A stretch of DNA of 64,000 nucleotides from Eutreptiella sp. 'Long Island Sound 2002' (taxonomy: Eukaryota > Euglenozoa > Euglenophyceae > Eutreptiales > Eutreptiaceae): contig OZ038392.1 in NCBI GenBank assembly GCA_964036045.1, positions 19,296,612 through 19,360,611 of the forward strand, in the 5' to 3' direction. Positions 31,447 to 42,647 of the stretch are shown here, one piece after another (position 1 is the stretch's first letter; each line of letters starts with the position of its first letter). Both the position numbers and the translations under genes were made by a program. The notes under the pieces are model-generated. The model saw nothing but the letters and a program-made list of their open reading frames with translations, made no database searches and was not told where the DNA came from.

Positions 31447-31821
31447 TCACTCCTGACCCCCCTGCCCCCGCATACATGTGGCATTCCTTTCCCCGTCCTG
31501 CGCAAACAACGGCACAGGCATTGAAAAATGCGGGAGAAAATGCGGAGACACAGTGTTGTTGAGAAACAGGTTTTGTCCCACTCTCGACCACCAAAACACG
31601 CAGCCCTCAAAGAGATAGGGGTTGTGGATTGTGACCCCCAACTGGTTCATCAGGGTGGGGTGCGGGGAATGTACAAGCCGTGTGCCAATTGCTAATTGGC
31701 CGTCATCTGTTACCTGCAATTGATTCGCAAAGATAGTGAGCCCCCCACATCTTTCCCCTTTGCAAACCTCTGTCCACCCAAGCACCGTTCTTTTGTTGAC
31801 CCAAGTCACATTTGAATCCAA
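31447..31821 (-). CDS. possible exon of a secreted or luminal protein
   Basis: An open minus-strand frame of about 124 codons with good protein character: VTWVNKRTVLGWTEVCKGER, TIFANQLQVTDDGQLAIGTR and NPYLFEGCVFWWSRVGQNLF. It has N-glycosylation-like NVT, NNT and NAT sites and paired Cys, consistent with an extracellular domain. The frame continues upstream without an ATG (GGTLDSNVTW), so the start is presumably in another exon. No family is recognised. Confidence 0.4.
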   Translation of the reverse strand: MDSNVTWVNKRTVLGWTEVCKGERCGGLTIFANQLQVTDDGQLAIGTRLVHSPHPTLMNQLGVTIHNPYLFEGCVFWWSRVGQNLFLNNTVSPHFLPHFSMPVPLFAQDGERNATCMRGQGGQE

Positions 31822-32209
31822 CGTTCCGCCAACACCATGTGTTCGCTGAAGCGTTCACTCACAAGTTTCGCAGCGCAAACCCGCCTTTTTCTAGATATTG
31901 GAATCCCTCATAGGTCCATCGCTGACTGCCGTTGGGTGCTGACTCGACTTGACTTCGAATTTAATTGGGTAGACCTGTGTCTTGCTCATGGATATTTTTG
32001 AGATGGGCCAGTGGCTGAGGCACCTGATTCCTTCACTGAGTAGTACCTACCACATTGTCATTGGGAACTCTCCTCTCCTCGCAAGTGGGGGGCCTTGCAG
32101 TAAAGGCTGTGTAAAGAGGCCGGGGGGGGGGGGTGGCAGTTTTGGGGTCTGCAAGTGGAATGCCTCTCCCCTTGCTCACAGTTGCAGCCTTCCACCCCTG
32201 TAGTGCCCA
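31822..32209. other. no gene recognised
   Basis: Unique sequence with a G-run of 11 near 32,121; nothing assignable. Confidence 0.4.
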
Positions 32210-32812
32210 CTCCCGCCAAGCTGGGCCGTCTTCCCCCACCAGGCTGGGCCGTCTTCCCGCCAGGCTGGGCCGTTTTCCCACTAGGCTGGGCTGTCTTCCC
32301 GCCAGGCTGGGACTTCCCGCCAGGCTGGGCCTTCCCACCAGGCTGGGCCGTCTTCCCGCCAGGCTGGGCCGTCTTCCCGCCAGGCTGGGCCATCTTCCCG
32401 CCAGGCTGGGCCTTCCCACCAGGCTGGGCCGTTTTCCCGCCAGGCTGGGCCTTCCCGCCAAGCTGGGCCGTCTTCCCGCCAGGCTGGGCCGTCTTCCCGC
32501 CAGGCTAGGCGGTCTTCCCGCCAGGCTGGGCCATCTTCCCGCCAGGCTGGGCCTTCCCGCCAGGCTGGGCCGTCTTCCCGCCAGGCTGGGCCATCTTCCC
32601 GCCAGGCTGGGCCTTCCCGCCAGGCTGGGCCGTCTTCCCGCCAGGCTGGGCCGTCTTCCCGCCAGGCTGGGCCGTCTTCCCGCCAGGCTGGGCCCACTTC
32701 CCGCCAGGCTGGGCCGTCTTCCCGCCAGGCTGGGCCGTCTTCCCGCCAGGCTGGGCCGTCTTCCCGCCAGGCTGGGCCGTCTTCCCGCCAGGCTGGGCCG
32801 TCTCTGTGTCTG
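32210..32812. repeat. 21/18-bp minisatellite, about 28 units
   Basis: Units of GGGCCGTCTTCCCGCCAGGC plus T (21 bp), interspersed with 18-bp units lacking one GTC triplet. After the first unit (23 bp), every length change is a multiple of three, so all three frames stay open on the minus strand and one on the plus strand. Possible heptapeptides are PARLGRL on the plus strand, or AWREDGP and SLAGRRP on the minus strand. It abuts the 181-bp array without a gap. Confidence 0.95.
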
Positions 32813-35800
32813 TGGCCTACACTCTGCAGCCTGACCCACCACCCTGGACTCTCCCTGAACAAGGGATCTCCAGGGGGTGGGAGCCCATACACAAGGGCCA
32901 GGCATTGCTGGGGTAGACATATAGGCATAAAACAATTTCCTAAAATTTTCAAAGTTTTCCGGCACAAAAACATGGGAACACGTTCTGTGTCTGTGGCCTA
33001 CACTCTGCAGCCTGACCCACCACCCTGGACTCTCCCTGAACAAGGGATCTCCAGGGGGTGGGAGCCCATACACAAGGGCCAGGCATTGCTGGGGTAGACA
33101 TATAGGCATAAAACAATTTCCTAAAATTTTCAAAGTTTTCGGGCACAAAAACATGGGAACACGTTCTGTGTCTGTGGCCTACACTCTGCAGCCTGACCCA
33201 CCACCCTGGACTCTCCCTGAACAAGGGATCTCCAGGGGGTGGGAGCCCATACACAAGGGCCAGGCATTGCTGGGGTAGACATATAGGCATAAAACAATTT
33301 CCTAAAATTTTCGAAGTCTTCGGGCACAAAAACATGGGAACACGTTCTGTGTCTGTGGCCTACACTCTGCAGCCTGACCCACCACCCTGGACTCTCCCTG
33401 AACAAGGGATCTCCAGGGGGTGGGAGCCCATACACAAGGGCCAGGCATTGCTGGGGTAGACATATAGGCATAAAACAATTTCTCAAAATTTTCAAAGTTT
33501 TCCGGGACAAAAACATGGGAACACGTTCTGTGTCTGTGGCCTACACTCTGCAGCCTGACCCACCACCCTGGACTCTCCCTGAACAAGGGATCTCCAGGGG
33601 GTGCGAGCCCATACACAAGGGGCAGGCATTGCTGGGGTAGACATATAGGCATAAAACAATTTCCTAAAATTTTCAAAGTTTTCGGGGACAAAAACATGGG
33701 AACACGTTCTGTGTCTGTGGCCTACACTCTGCAGCCTGACCCACCACCCTGGACTCTCCCTGAACAAGGGATCTCCAGGGGGTGGGAGCCCATACACAAG
33801 GGCCAGGCATTGCTGGGGTAGACATATAGGCATAAAACAATTTCCTAAAATTTTCAAAGTTTTCGGGCACAAAAACATGGGAACACGTTCTGTGTCTGTG
33901 GCCTACACTCTGCAGCCTGACCCACCACCCTGGACTCTCCCTGAACAAGGGATCTCCAGGGGGTGGGAGCCCATACACAAGGGGCAGGCATTGCTGGGGT
34001 AGACATATAGGCATAAAACAATTTTCTAAAATTTTCGAAGTCTTCGGGCACAAAAACATGGGAACACGTTCTGTGTCTGTGGCCTACACTCTGCAGCCTG
34101 ACCCACCACCCTGGACTCTCCCTGAACAAGGGATCTCCAGGGGGTGGGAGCCCATACACAAGGGGCAGGCATTGCTGGGGTAGACATATAGACATAAATC
34201 AATTTCCTAAAATTTTCAAAGTTTTCCGGGACAAAAACATGGGAACACGTTCTGTGTCTGTGGCCTACACTCTGCAGCCTGACCCACCACCCTGGACTCT
34301 CCCTGAACAAGGGATCTCCAGGGGGTGGGAGCCCATACACAAGGGCCAGGCATTGCTGGGGTAGACATATAGGCATAAAACAATTTCCTAAAATTTTCAA
34401 AGTTTTCGGGCACAAAAACATGGGAACACGTTCTGTGTCTGTGGCCTACACTCTGCAGCCTGACCCACCACCCTGGACTCTCCCTGAACAAGGGATCTCC
34501 AGGGGGTGGGAGCCCATACACAAGGGCCAGGCATTGCTGGGGTAGACATATAGGCATAAAACAATTTCCTAAAATTTTCAAAGTTTTCAGGCACAAAACA
34601 ATGGGAACACGTTCTGTGTCTGTGGCCTACACTCTGCAGCCTGACCCACCACCCTGGACTCTCCCTGAACAAGGGATCTCCAGGGGGTGGGAGCCCATAC
34701 ACAAGGGGCAGGCATTGCTGGGGTAGACATATAGGCATAAAACAATTTCCTAAAATTTTCAAAGTTTTCGGGCACAAAAACATGGGAACACGTTCTGTGT
34801 CTGTGGCCTACACTCTGCAGCCTGACCCACCACCCTGGACTCTCCCTGAACAAGGGATCTCCAGGGGGTGGGAGCCCATACACAAGGGGCAGGCATTGCT
34901 GGGGTAGACATATAGGCATAAAACAATTTCCTAAATTTTCAAAGTTTTCGGGGACAAAAACATGGGAACACGTTCTGTGTCTGTGGCCTACACTCTGCAG
35001 CCTGACCCACCACCCTGGACTCTCCCTGAACAAGGGATCTCCAGGGGGTGGGAGCCCATACACAAGGGCCAGGCATTGCTGGGGTAGACATATAGACATA
35101 AATCAATTTCCTAAAATTTTCAAAGTTTTCCGGGACAAAAACATGGGAACACGTTCTGTGTCTGTGGCCTACACTCTGCAGCCTGACCCACCACCCTGGA
35201 CTCTCCCTGAACAAGGGATCTCCAGGGGGTGGGAGCCCATACACAAGGGCCAGGCATTGCTGGGGTAGACATATAGGCATAAAACAATTTCCTAAAATTT
35301 TCAAAGTTTTCGGGCACAAAAACATGGGAACACGTTCTGTGTCTGTGGCCTACACTCTGCAGCCTGACCCACCACCCTGGACTCTCCCTGAACAAGGGAT
35401 CTCCAGGGGGTGGGAGCCCATACACAAGGGCCAGGCATTGCTGGGGTAGACATATAGGCATAAAACAATTTCCTAAAATTTTCAAAATTTTCAGGCACAA
35501 AACAATGGGAACACGTTCTGTGTCTGTGGCCTACACTCTGCAGCCTGACCCACCACCCTGGACTCTCCCTGAACAAGGGATCTCCAGGGGGTGGGAGCCC
35601 ATACACAAGGGGCAGGCATTGCTGGGGTAGACATATAGGCATAAAACAATTTCCTAAAATTTTCAAAGTTTTCGGGGACAAAAACATGGGAACACGTTCT
35701 GTGTCTGTGGCCTACACTCTGCAGCCTGACCCACCACCCTGGACTCTCCCTGAACAAGGGATCTCCAGGGGGTGGGAGCCCATACACAAGGGGCAGGCAT

Positions 35801-38585
35801 TGCTGGGGTAGACATATAGGCATAAAACAATTTCCTAAAATTTTCAAAGTTTTCAGGCAAAAAACAATGGGAACACGTTCTGTGTCTGTGGCCTACACTC
35901 TGCAGCCTGACCCACCACCCTGGACTCTCCCTGAACAAGGGATCTCCAGGGGGTGGGAGCCCATACACAAGGGGCAGGCATTGCTGGGGTAGACATATAG
36001 ACATAAATCAATTTCCTAAAATTTTCAAAGTTTTCGGGGACAAAAACATGGGAACACGTTCTGTGTCTGTGGCCTACACTCTGCAGCCTGACCCACCACC
36101 CTGGACTCTCCCTGAACAAGGGATCTCCAGGGGGTGGGAGCCCATACACAAGGGCCAGGCATTGCTGGGGTAGACATATAGACATAAATCAATTTCCTAA
36201 ATTTTTCAAAGTTTTCGGGGACAAAAACATGGGAACACGTTCTGTGTCTGTGGCCTACACTCTGCAGCCTGACCCACCACCCTGGACTCTCCCTGAACAA
36301 GGGATCTCCAGGGGGTGGGAGCCCATACACAAGGGCCAGGCATTGCTGGGGTAGACATATAGGCATAAAACAATTTCCTAAAATTTTCAAAGTTTTCGGG
36401 CACAAAAACATGGGAACACGTTCTGTGTCTGTGGCCTACACTCTGCAGCCTGACCCACCACCCTGGACTCTCCCTGAACAAGGGATCTCCAGGGGGTGGG
36501 AGCCCATACACAAGGGCCAGGCATTGCTGGGGTAGACATATAGGCATAAAACAATTTCCTAAAATTTTCAAAGTTTTCAGGCACAAAACAATGGGAACAC
36601 GTTCTGTGTCTGTGGCCTACACTCTGCAGCCTGACCCACCACCCTGGACTCTCCCTGAACAAGGGATCTCCAGGGGGTGGGAGCCCATACACAAGGGGCA
36701 GGCATTGCTGGGGTAGACATATAGGCATAAAACATTTTCCTAAAATTTTCAAAGTTTTCGGGCACAAAAACATGGGAACACGTTCTGTGTCTGTGGCCTA
36801 CACTCTGCAGCCTGACCCACCACCCTGGACTCTCCCTGAACAAGGGATCTCCAGGGGGTGGGAGCCCATACACAAGGGGCAGGCATTGCTGGGGTAGACA
36901 TATAGGCATAAAACAATTTCCTAAAATTTTCAAAGTTTTCGGGCACAAAAACATGGGAACACGTTCTGTGTCTGTGGCCTACACTCTGCAGCCTGACCCA
37001 CCACCCTGGACTCTCCCTGAACAAGGGATCTCCAGGGGGTGGGAGCCCATACACAAGGGCCAGGCATTGCTGGGGTAGACATATAGACATAAATCAATTT
37101 CCTAAAATTTTCAAAGTTTTCGGGGACAAAAACATGGGAACACGTTCTGTGTCTGTGGCCTACACTCTGCAGCCTGACCCACCACCCTGGACTCTCCCTG
37201 AACAAGGGATCTCCAGGGGGTGGGAGCCCATACACAAGGGCCAGGCATTGCTGGGGTAGACATATAGGCATAAAACAATTTCCTAAAATTTTCAAAGTTT
37301 TCAGGCACAAAACAATGGGAACACGTTCTGTGTCTGTGGCCTACACTCTGCAGCCTGACCCACCACCCTGGACTCTCCCTGAACAAGGGATCTCCAGGGG
37401 GTGGGAGCCCATACACAAGGGCCAGGCATTGCTGGGGTAGACATATAGACATAAATCAATTTCCTAAAATTTTCAAAGTTTTCAGGCACAAAACAATGGG
37501 AACACGTTCTGTGTCTGTGGCCTACACTCTGCAGCCTGACCCACCACCCTGGACTCTCCCTGAACAAGGGATCTCCAGGGGGTGGGAGCCCATACACAAG
37601 GGCCAGGCATTGCTGGGGTAGACATATAGGCATAAAACAATTTCTCAAAATTTTCAAAGTTTTCAGGCACAAAAGAATGGGAACACGTTCTGTGTCTGTG
37701 GCCTACACTCTGCAGCCTGACCCACCACCCTGGACTCTCCCTGAACAAGGGATCTCCAGGGGGTGGGAGCCCATACACAAGGGCCAGGCATTGCTGGGGT
37801 AGACATATAGGCATAAAACAATTTCCTAAAATTTTCAAAGTTTTCAGGCACAAAACAATGGGAACACGTTCTGTGTCTGTGGCCTACACTCTGCAGCCTG
37901 ACCCACCACCCTGGACTCTCCCTGAACAAGGGATCTCCAGGGGGTGGGAGCCCATACACAAGGGCCAGGCATTGCTGGGGTAGACATATAGGCATAAAAC
38001 AATTTCCTAAAATTTTCAAAGTTTTCAGGCACAAAACAATGGGAACACGTTCTGTGTCTGTGGCCTACACTCTGCAGCCTGACCCACCACCCTGGACTCT
38101 CCCTGAACAAGGGATCTCCAGGGGGTGGGAGCCCATACACAAGGGCCAGGCATTGCTGGGGTAGACATATAGGCATAAAACAATTTCCTAAAATTTTCAA
38201 AGTTTTCAGGCAAAAAACAATGGGAACACGTTCTGTGTCTGTGGCCTACACTCTGCAGCCTGACCCACCACCCTGGACTCTCCCTGAACAAGGGATCTCC
38301 AGGGGGTGGGAGCCCATACACAAGGGCCAGGCATTGCTGGGGTAGACATATAGGCATAAAACAATTTCCTAAAATTTTCAAAGTTTTCGGGCACAAAACA
38401 ATGGGAACACGTTCTGTGTCTGTGGCCTACACTCTGCAGCCTGACCCACCACCCTGGACTCTCCCTGAACAAGGGATCTCCAGGGGGTGGGAGCCCATAC
38501 ACAAGGGCCAGGCATTGCTGGGGTAGACATATAGGCATAAAACAATTTCCTAAAATTTTCAAAGTTTTCCGGCACAAAAACATGG
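32813..38585. repeat. 181-bp satellite array, about 32 copies
   Basis: A 181-bp unit repeats about 32 times at very high identity. It contains ACACTCTGCAGCCTGACCCA, GATCTCCAGGGGGTGGGAGC, GGGGTAGACATATAGGCATA and a variable end AAAGTTTTCGGGCACAAAAA. Because 181 is one more than a multiple of three, each unit shifts frame, and minus-strand frames of about 128 codons recur every 181 bp as an arithmetic by-product. Diagnostic variants (AGACATAAATCAATTT against AGGCATAAAACAATTT; CACAAAACAATGGG against CACAAAAACATGGG) are arranged with a partial five-unit period. Confidence 0.97.
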
Positions 38586-38638
38586 GAATGCCCCGCACCA
38601 TCATGGTGAATCACGCTAGGACAATAAGTTGTCTTGCA

Positions 38639-38804
38639 CCATCATGGTACATCATGCTAGGGCAACAAGTTCACCCCCAAGACTAATTGCCCATGTCATG
38701 AGCTAGACTAATTGAACTATAAGAAACATGACCACCCCCCGTCAACTTTGCTTGTCATCTAGTCCAATAATTCTTTTGACCCTTAGTCCACGCATATGTC
38801 ATCC
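38639..38804 (-). repeat. dispersed repeat, copy 3 (inverted, nearly identical to copy 1)
   Basis: Reverse complement of 18,461-18,626 with a single base difference seen by eye. It lies between the satellite and the gag-like frame. On the plus strand it ends with CTTTTGACCCTTAG and then CCACGCATATGTCATCC, leading directly into the reading frame. 38,586-38,638 holds a further degenerate CTAGCGTGATTCACCATGATGG-type unit. Confidence 0.85.
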
Positions 38805-39307
38805 CCCATAAAAGCGTATCGGAGAGGGAAGCCCTCGAACGCCTCAATAAAGGAGACAAGACGACGGTGACCTACACTCATCGCCCTTCTCACAATAAAA
38901 CCGCGGTGAATGCTGTTAATGCGGATGCTACGGCGGACCCTAACACCGCCGAACCCGCTGACACCTCCGTCAACGCCGGGGGTCACCCTAAACCACTGGC
39001 GAAGAAAACCGCCGACCCCGGGCCTAAACCGCCACCTTCCTTTTGGGTTCCGTGCTCCAAACATTGGAAAACACGTAAACAAACGGATATGGACTACCAT
39101 ATTGATTGGGGTGTCACCAATAACACCCTTTGGACGTGTAAGCCTAATTCTCCATGCAATGACACTCATTGGAGCGTTGCGGGTAAGTCTAAAGGTGGTA
39201 AGCCTAAGGGTGGTGGTGGCGATAAGGGTGGCAGTGGTGGTAAGGGTGGCGGCGGCAAGGGCGATAAGGGAGGCAAAGGAGCGCCGTACGGGCGCGGACG
39301 TTGGTAG
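38780..39307 (+). pseudogene. gag-like protein, C-terminal part, ending at TAG
   Basis: The frame is open from 38,780, inside the dispersed repeat, without a clear ATG. It contains SEREALERLNKGDKTTVTYT, a Thr/Ala-rich middle with HRPSHNKTAVNAVNADATAD, SFWVPCSKHWKTRKQTDMDY, and a Lys/Gly-rich end (KGGGGDKGGSGGKGGGGKG, then GAPYGRGRW). The Gly-Lys tail resembles that of the gag at 63.9 kb. It stops at TAG (39,305-39,307), but the same frame continues open for another 100 codons into the protease. Confidence 0.5.
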
Positions 39308-39926
39308 GAGTGCCCGGAGGCGCCCCCTTCGAAAGAAGAAACCCTCGGGCACCCCTGTGACACTACGGTGGCTCTCGTTCCATCGAGAGTCATGAAGGGG
39401 CATATAGTGACTAGTGAGGTTCAAACCGAACTTTCCGTTCCGGTTGTTTTGCCCAATGGAGAATTTAAGGCTCTCCGTGTTTTGGTGGATTTTGGGTGCC
39501 AAGCGGTCGCTTTGGCCAACCCCAATGTTTTTGGAGACCAAATCCCCGAAAAATATGAATCCCCAAACGGAGGCGCCTACTCCAAGCCGATAACGAGACG
39601 CCTTTGCCGGGGGGGGGGGGGAGCAAATAGACGTCAAAATTCAATTTGCGGGGGTTGTGGATGGTAGTGTTTCACTTCCTCGTGTTGCCCAATATGGCGT
39701 GTCCCCGTACCTTGTCCCGAATTTACCTTGGGATATGGTTTTGGGGCACCCATGGGGTTATGAACATTGTGTGAGCCATTTTGCCCGTTTCTATTGTTTG
39801 TACTCTCACCATCGAGTGCAGCCCCGTTTTTGGATTGAGGACTTCCGTGAAGCTCCACGAACCGACAAACCATTTTTGTTAAACCCATTCATGGTAAAGT
39901 GTCACGCCAGTCCGTTTGGGGCATAA
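39308..39926 (+). pseudogene. retropepsin-like aspartic protease, damaged
   Basis: Continuing in the gag frame past the TAG, KALRVLVDFGCQAVALANP is a retropepsin active-site region with D-F-G in place of D-[S/T]-G. A 13-base G-run (39,609-39,621) then shifts the frame; after it IQFAGVVDGSVSLPRVAQYG and LPWDMVLGHPWGYEH match the protease's second half (W-D-x-I-L-G). The Phe and the frameshift would both inactivate it. The G-run could also be a sequencing error; the DFG could not be explained that way. Confidence 0.55.
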
Positions 39927-40420
39927 CCGTTCCCATTTTTGGGGCGGTCACTCCTATGCACCCGGCCCCAGCAATTGTGGTTACGCCCCCTGGTGGCGAA
40001 CCGCCTACCCGTGTTGAGGCCGAGAAACACATATCCTATGCCTTGACCGCTTCCTCCGTGGCCCCCGTACAGGATCGGGCTTGTGCGTTGCAGCTCGTTG
40101 AATTTGCTCCCGAAACCCTTGCCCGTGATGTTCAACCTGTACAGCGTGATGGGTCCGTGTGGAAGCAGTCTGACTATGGCCTCACGCCATATTGCGCCGC
40201 GAGCGTCAAAAAACAATTTGGCAAAAACCCCGACGTGGACGCCCTCAATAGGGTCCCGGGTATGGCCCAGGCTACCCGTTGGGTTTCGCCGTTTGATGAT
40301 TCCCTTTCCACTCCCGCGGACCCCTCCAAACTGTATTGGATGTGCCCCCCCTATCATCGGTTTTCCGAGTGTGTCCGGAAAATTCGGCAAGAAAAACTAC
40401 GAGCCATCGTCGTATACCAG
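39899..40420 (+). pseudogene. retroelement pol-tail segment, part 1
   Basis: This frame (back in phase with gag) includes GKNPDVDALNRVPGMAQATR, then LYWMCPPYHRFSECVRKIRQ and EKLRAIVV. The pattern P-x-V-D-x-x, W-x-x-P-P-[FY]-x-x, K-I-R and A-x-x-V is the segment that follows RNase H in many retroelements. Coding character stops at a CAG/GTGTTT junction at 40,420. Confidence 0.45.
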
Positions 40421-41278
40421 GTGTTTCGGAGCCGCCATCACCAAAGAACCGCATTTTTTGCCCAAAAATGGCCAAAAAATGCCATTCTGTGGCCTAAAAC
40501 AGTATTTTTGGGGCGTGAGTGGTCAGTTGTAGGCCCCCCCCACCCTATTTGAGGGTGTTGGACTCAAAAAAACGTGTTTCGCAAGGTTTTGGAGCAGATA
40601 ATGAAGGGTTTCAGGGCCGCCATCACCAAAACACCGCTTTTTTGGCCAAAAATGGCCAAAAAATGCCTTTTTTTTGGCCTAAAACAGTGTTTTTGGGGCT
40701 TGAGTGGTCAGAGGTAGGGCCCCATACCCTATTTTGATCGTGCTGGACTCCAGAAAGCGTGTTTTGCAGGGTTTTGGAGCAAATGATCAAGGGTTTCCGA
40801 GCCACCATCACCAAAAAACGCATTTTTTGCCCCAAAAATGCCAATTTTTTGTCCTAAAACAGCATTTTTGGGGCATGAGTGGTCAGTTGTAGGGCCCCAT
40901 GCCCTTTTTTGAGGGTGCTGGACTCAGAAAAATGTGTTTTGCAAGGTTTTGGAGCAACTTATGGAGTGTCTTGGAGCCGCCATTGTATTTTTTGCACAAA
41001 AACAAACATGTATGGTTTGAGCTATACCAAAGCTGCTATTAGCAACTAGGTGGTGAATGTCAGATTTCTCGCATACGGCCGATTTTAGATGGAATCAAGC
41101 CTTGTCGATCTAGGGGCTGGAAAATTTCCAATTTGGAGGGTGGGGGGGGGGGGGTAACTCCGGAAAATAAGCTCTTTATGGTATAATTTGACAAAAAAAG
41201 TAGTATTTTTGCCTGTAGCTGGTTTTGGGTTTTTTGTACCCCATGAAATCCTAGGTGAGGGCCGAAGTGGACACATAG
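40421..41278 (+). other. intron-like interruption containing a ~182-bp tandem repeat
   Basis: 858 bases start with GTGTTTCGG after CAG and end with ACACATAG before GGAG, with the reading frame resuming in the same phase. Inside, a unit of about 182-185 bp repeats about 3.5 times (starting near 40,437, 40,619, 40,805 and 40,980). It is built from CCATCACCAAAAMACSGC, TTTTTTGGCCAAAAATGGCC and CTAAAACAGTRTTTTTGGGG. It is either an intron colonised by a satellite or a satellite inserted into the element. Confidence 0.45.
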
Positions 41279-42004
41279 GGAGTGGTGGGAGCCCCTTATG
41301 GAAAGTACTTTACAAGGGTACCACCTTCCTGGGCCGGAGACTGTCTCTATCAAAATGACCACCTCACACCCCTTCCTCAACGGGATTGGTCCGGGGTGGT
41401 GCTATACGTGGACGGTGGTATCGCGGAGGAAAATTTGGCGGCCACTAAATGTCATGTGGCCTCTGTTTTGGCACCGGCCGTCCCTAACCCCAGTACGGAT
41501 GACGAGCCGGGCATGACCTCGGAGGAAGAGTCGGAGGATGACAGGGTGCCTAACCATTTGTTTTTGGTGCGCACCCTCACATAGCAAGCGACCCATAAAA
41601 AACTCCTCGCTCCCGTTACTCTTGACCCTACCCCCGAAGATTTGGAGGCGCAAGAATGCGTGCGTTCACGCATTGCCAAAATTGAGAAAGAATTATTGGG
41701 TGGGAGGGCCACTACCGTTAAGCGCTACCGAAAAACTAACGGCGCCCAACGATTGTTGGCGGCTTCTCGTGTCGGTGGCGTTGTCACCACCCAAGAACCT
41801 ATTGTGTCTCCGGAGGTGGAGCTCATGAGGAAACGCATCCTCGCGGACTATGAGCGGGATGTTTTTAGTGGGGAGGTTCGTCTCCGTCCGGGCCAGGAAC
41901 ACCCTAAGATCCGTGGTACGGAGCGGTTGGGGTTTGCTAAGCTTGACCTATTGCAAGAGTTAGGCAAGCACATCAAGAACATCAAGCACATCAAGCGCTC
42001 ATAA
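41279..42004 (+). pseudogene. retroelement pol-tail segment, part 2, with in-frame TAG
   Basis: In the same phase as the preceding segment, the frame reads GAPYGKYFTRVPPSWAGDCL and RDWSGVVLYVDGGIAEENLA, an acidic stretch, then TAG at 41,582-41,584. After the stop the same frame continues for 140 codons (KLLAPVTLDPTPEDLEAQEC, EKELLGGRATTVKRYRKTN) to TAA at about 42,002. The last part is Lys/His-rich (GKHIKNIKHIKRS). It is a C-terminal region of a retroelement polyprotein with no named domain. Confidence 0.4.
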
Positions 42005-42647
42005 ATGGTCTGAGGCATGAAGGTGGAGGGTGTGGGCATCGTACCCGTGTTTTTAATTGTGCCTAGTGTTTGCGATCCTTTACCCTGAGGCCATCGTGAC
42101 CTCTTTCCTCTATTCAGTGAGCTACCCCGCGCACAGTGGGGCCATCGTGGCCGTGTTTTTTAGTGGCCTACGCGAAACACAAGACAGAGGCGGGCACAAG
42201 ACAGTCATGCATCGCAAGGCAACAGCACAGCACAAGTCGTCCATCAAAGTGTTCTTTGTTCAGGTGTGTGAAAAATTGAACATGCTGGCTGTAAGGGCTG
42301 TTACCACGGTTGCCCCGCGTTGCATTGCAGGACAAGACCGTTAGCCCCCCGTGGTAACAGTCCCCTGGCCGAAGGCCATCAAGTTTGTGGTGTCCCTCAT
42401 CTTTGTTTCCTTGACCTCTATCTTTGCTTCCCCACGTGTTGCCTGTTGCAGGCAAGGTCCTAAGCTACTGTCAGGCTCTCCCGTCACGGTTGCTGGCAGT
42501 TCTTTCTCAAAAGTAAAAATTTGGCACTGTCGCGTTGCGCCGTTTTGCAGGTACCATTACCTTCAGATTTGGTTAAAAGTGTGATTTCACTTTGCCTTTA
42601 GTTTTAGTGCGGAAGAAAAATACCAATTTTACCCGCTCGACCCCACA
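42005..42647. other. no gene; one perfect 12-bp inverted repeat
   Basis: CTGTTACCACGG at 42,298-42,309 and CCGTGGTAACAG at 42,349-42,360 can form a 12-bp stem with a 39-base loop. Otherwise nothing is recognised. Confidence 0.5.

Larger units (their letters stand above)
38605..42004 (+). mobile_element. degenerate retroelement (gag, aspartic protease, pol tail)
   Basis: A series of plus-strand frames reads gag-like, retropepsin-like, then a segment like that following RNase H in dinoflagellate retroelements. Reverse transcriptase, RNase H core and integrase are absent, so the element is internally deleted or of a reduced type. It carries one homopolymer frameshift, two in-frame TAG codons and one intron-like interruption. 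No LTRs could be identified. Confidence 0.6.

Noticed and set aside
1-38585. CRISPR array
   Set aside because: The tandem repeats have no unique spacers between identical short repeats, the units are 104 and 181 bp, and the genome is eukaryotic.
32949-38614. Repeated minus-strand frames of about 128 codons (MFLCPKTLKILGNCF...)
   Set aside because: They repeat every 181 bp and result from a unit length of 3n+1: two frames of the unit are open and the third is closed.
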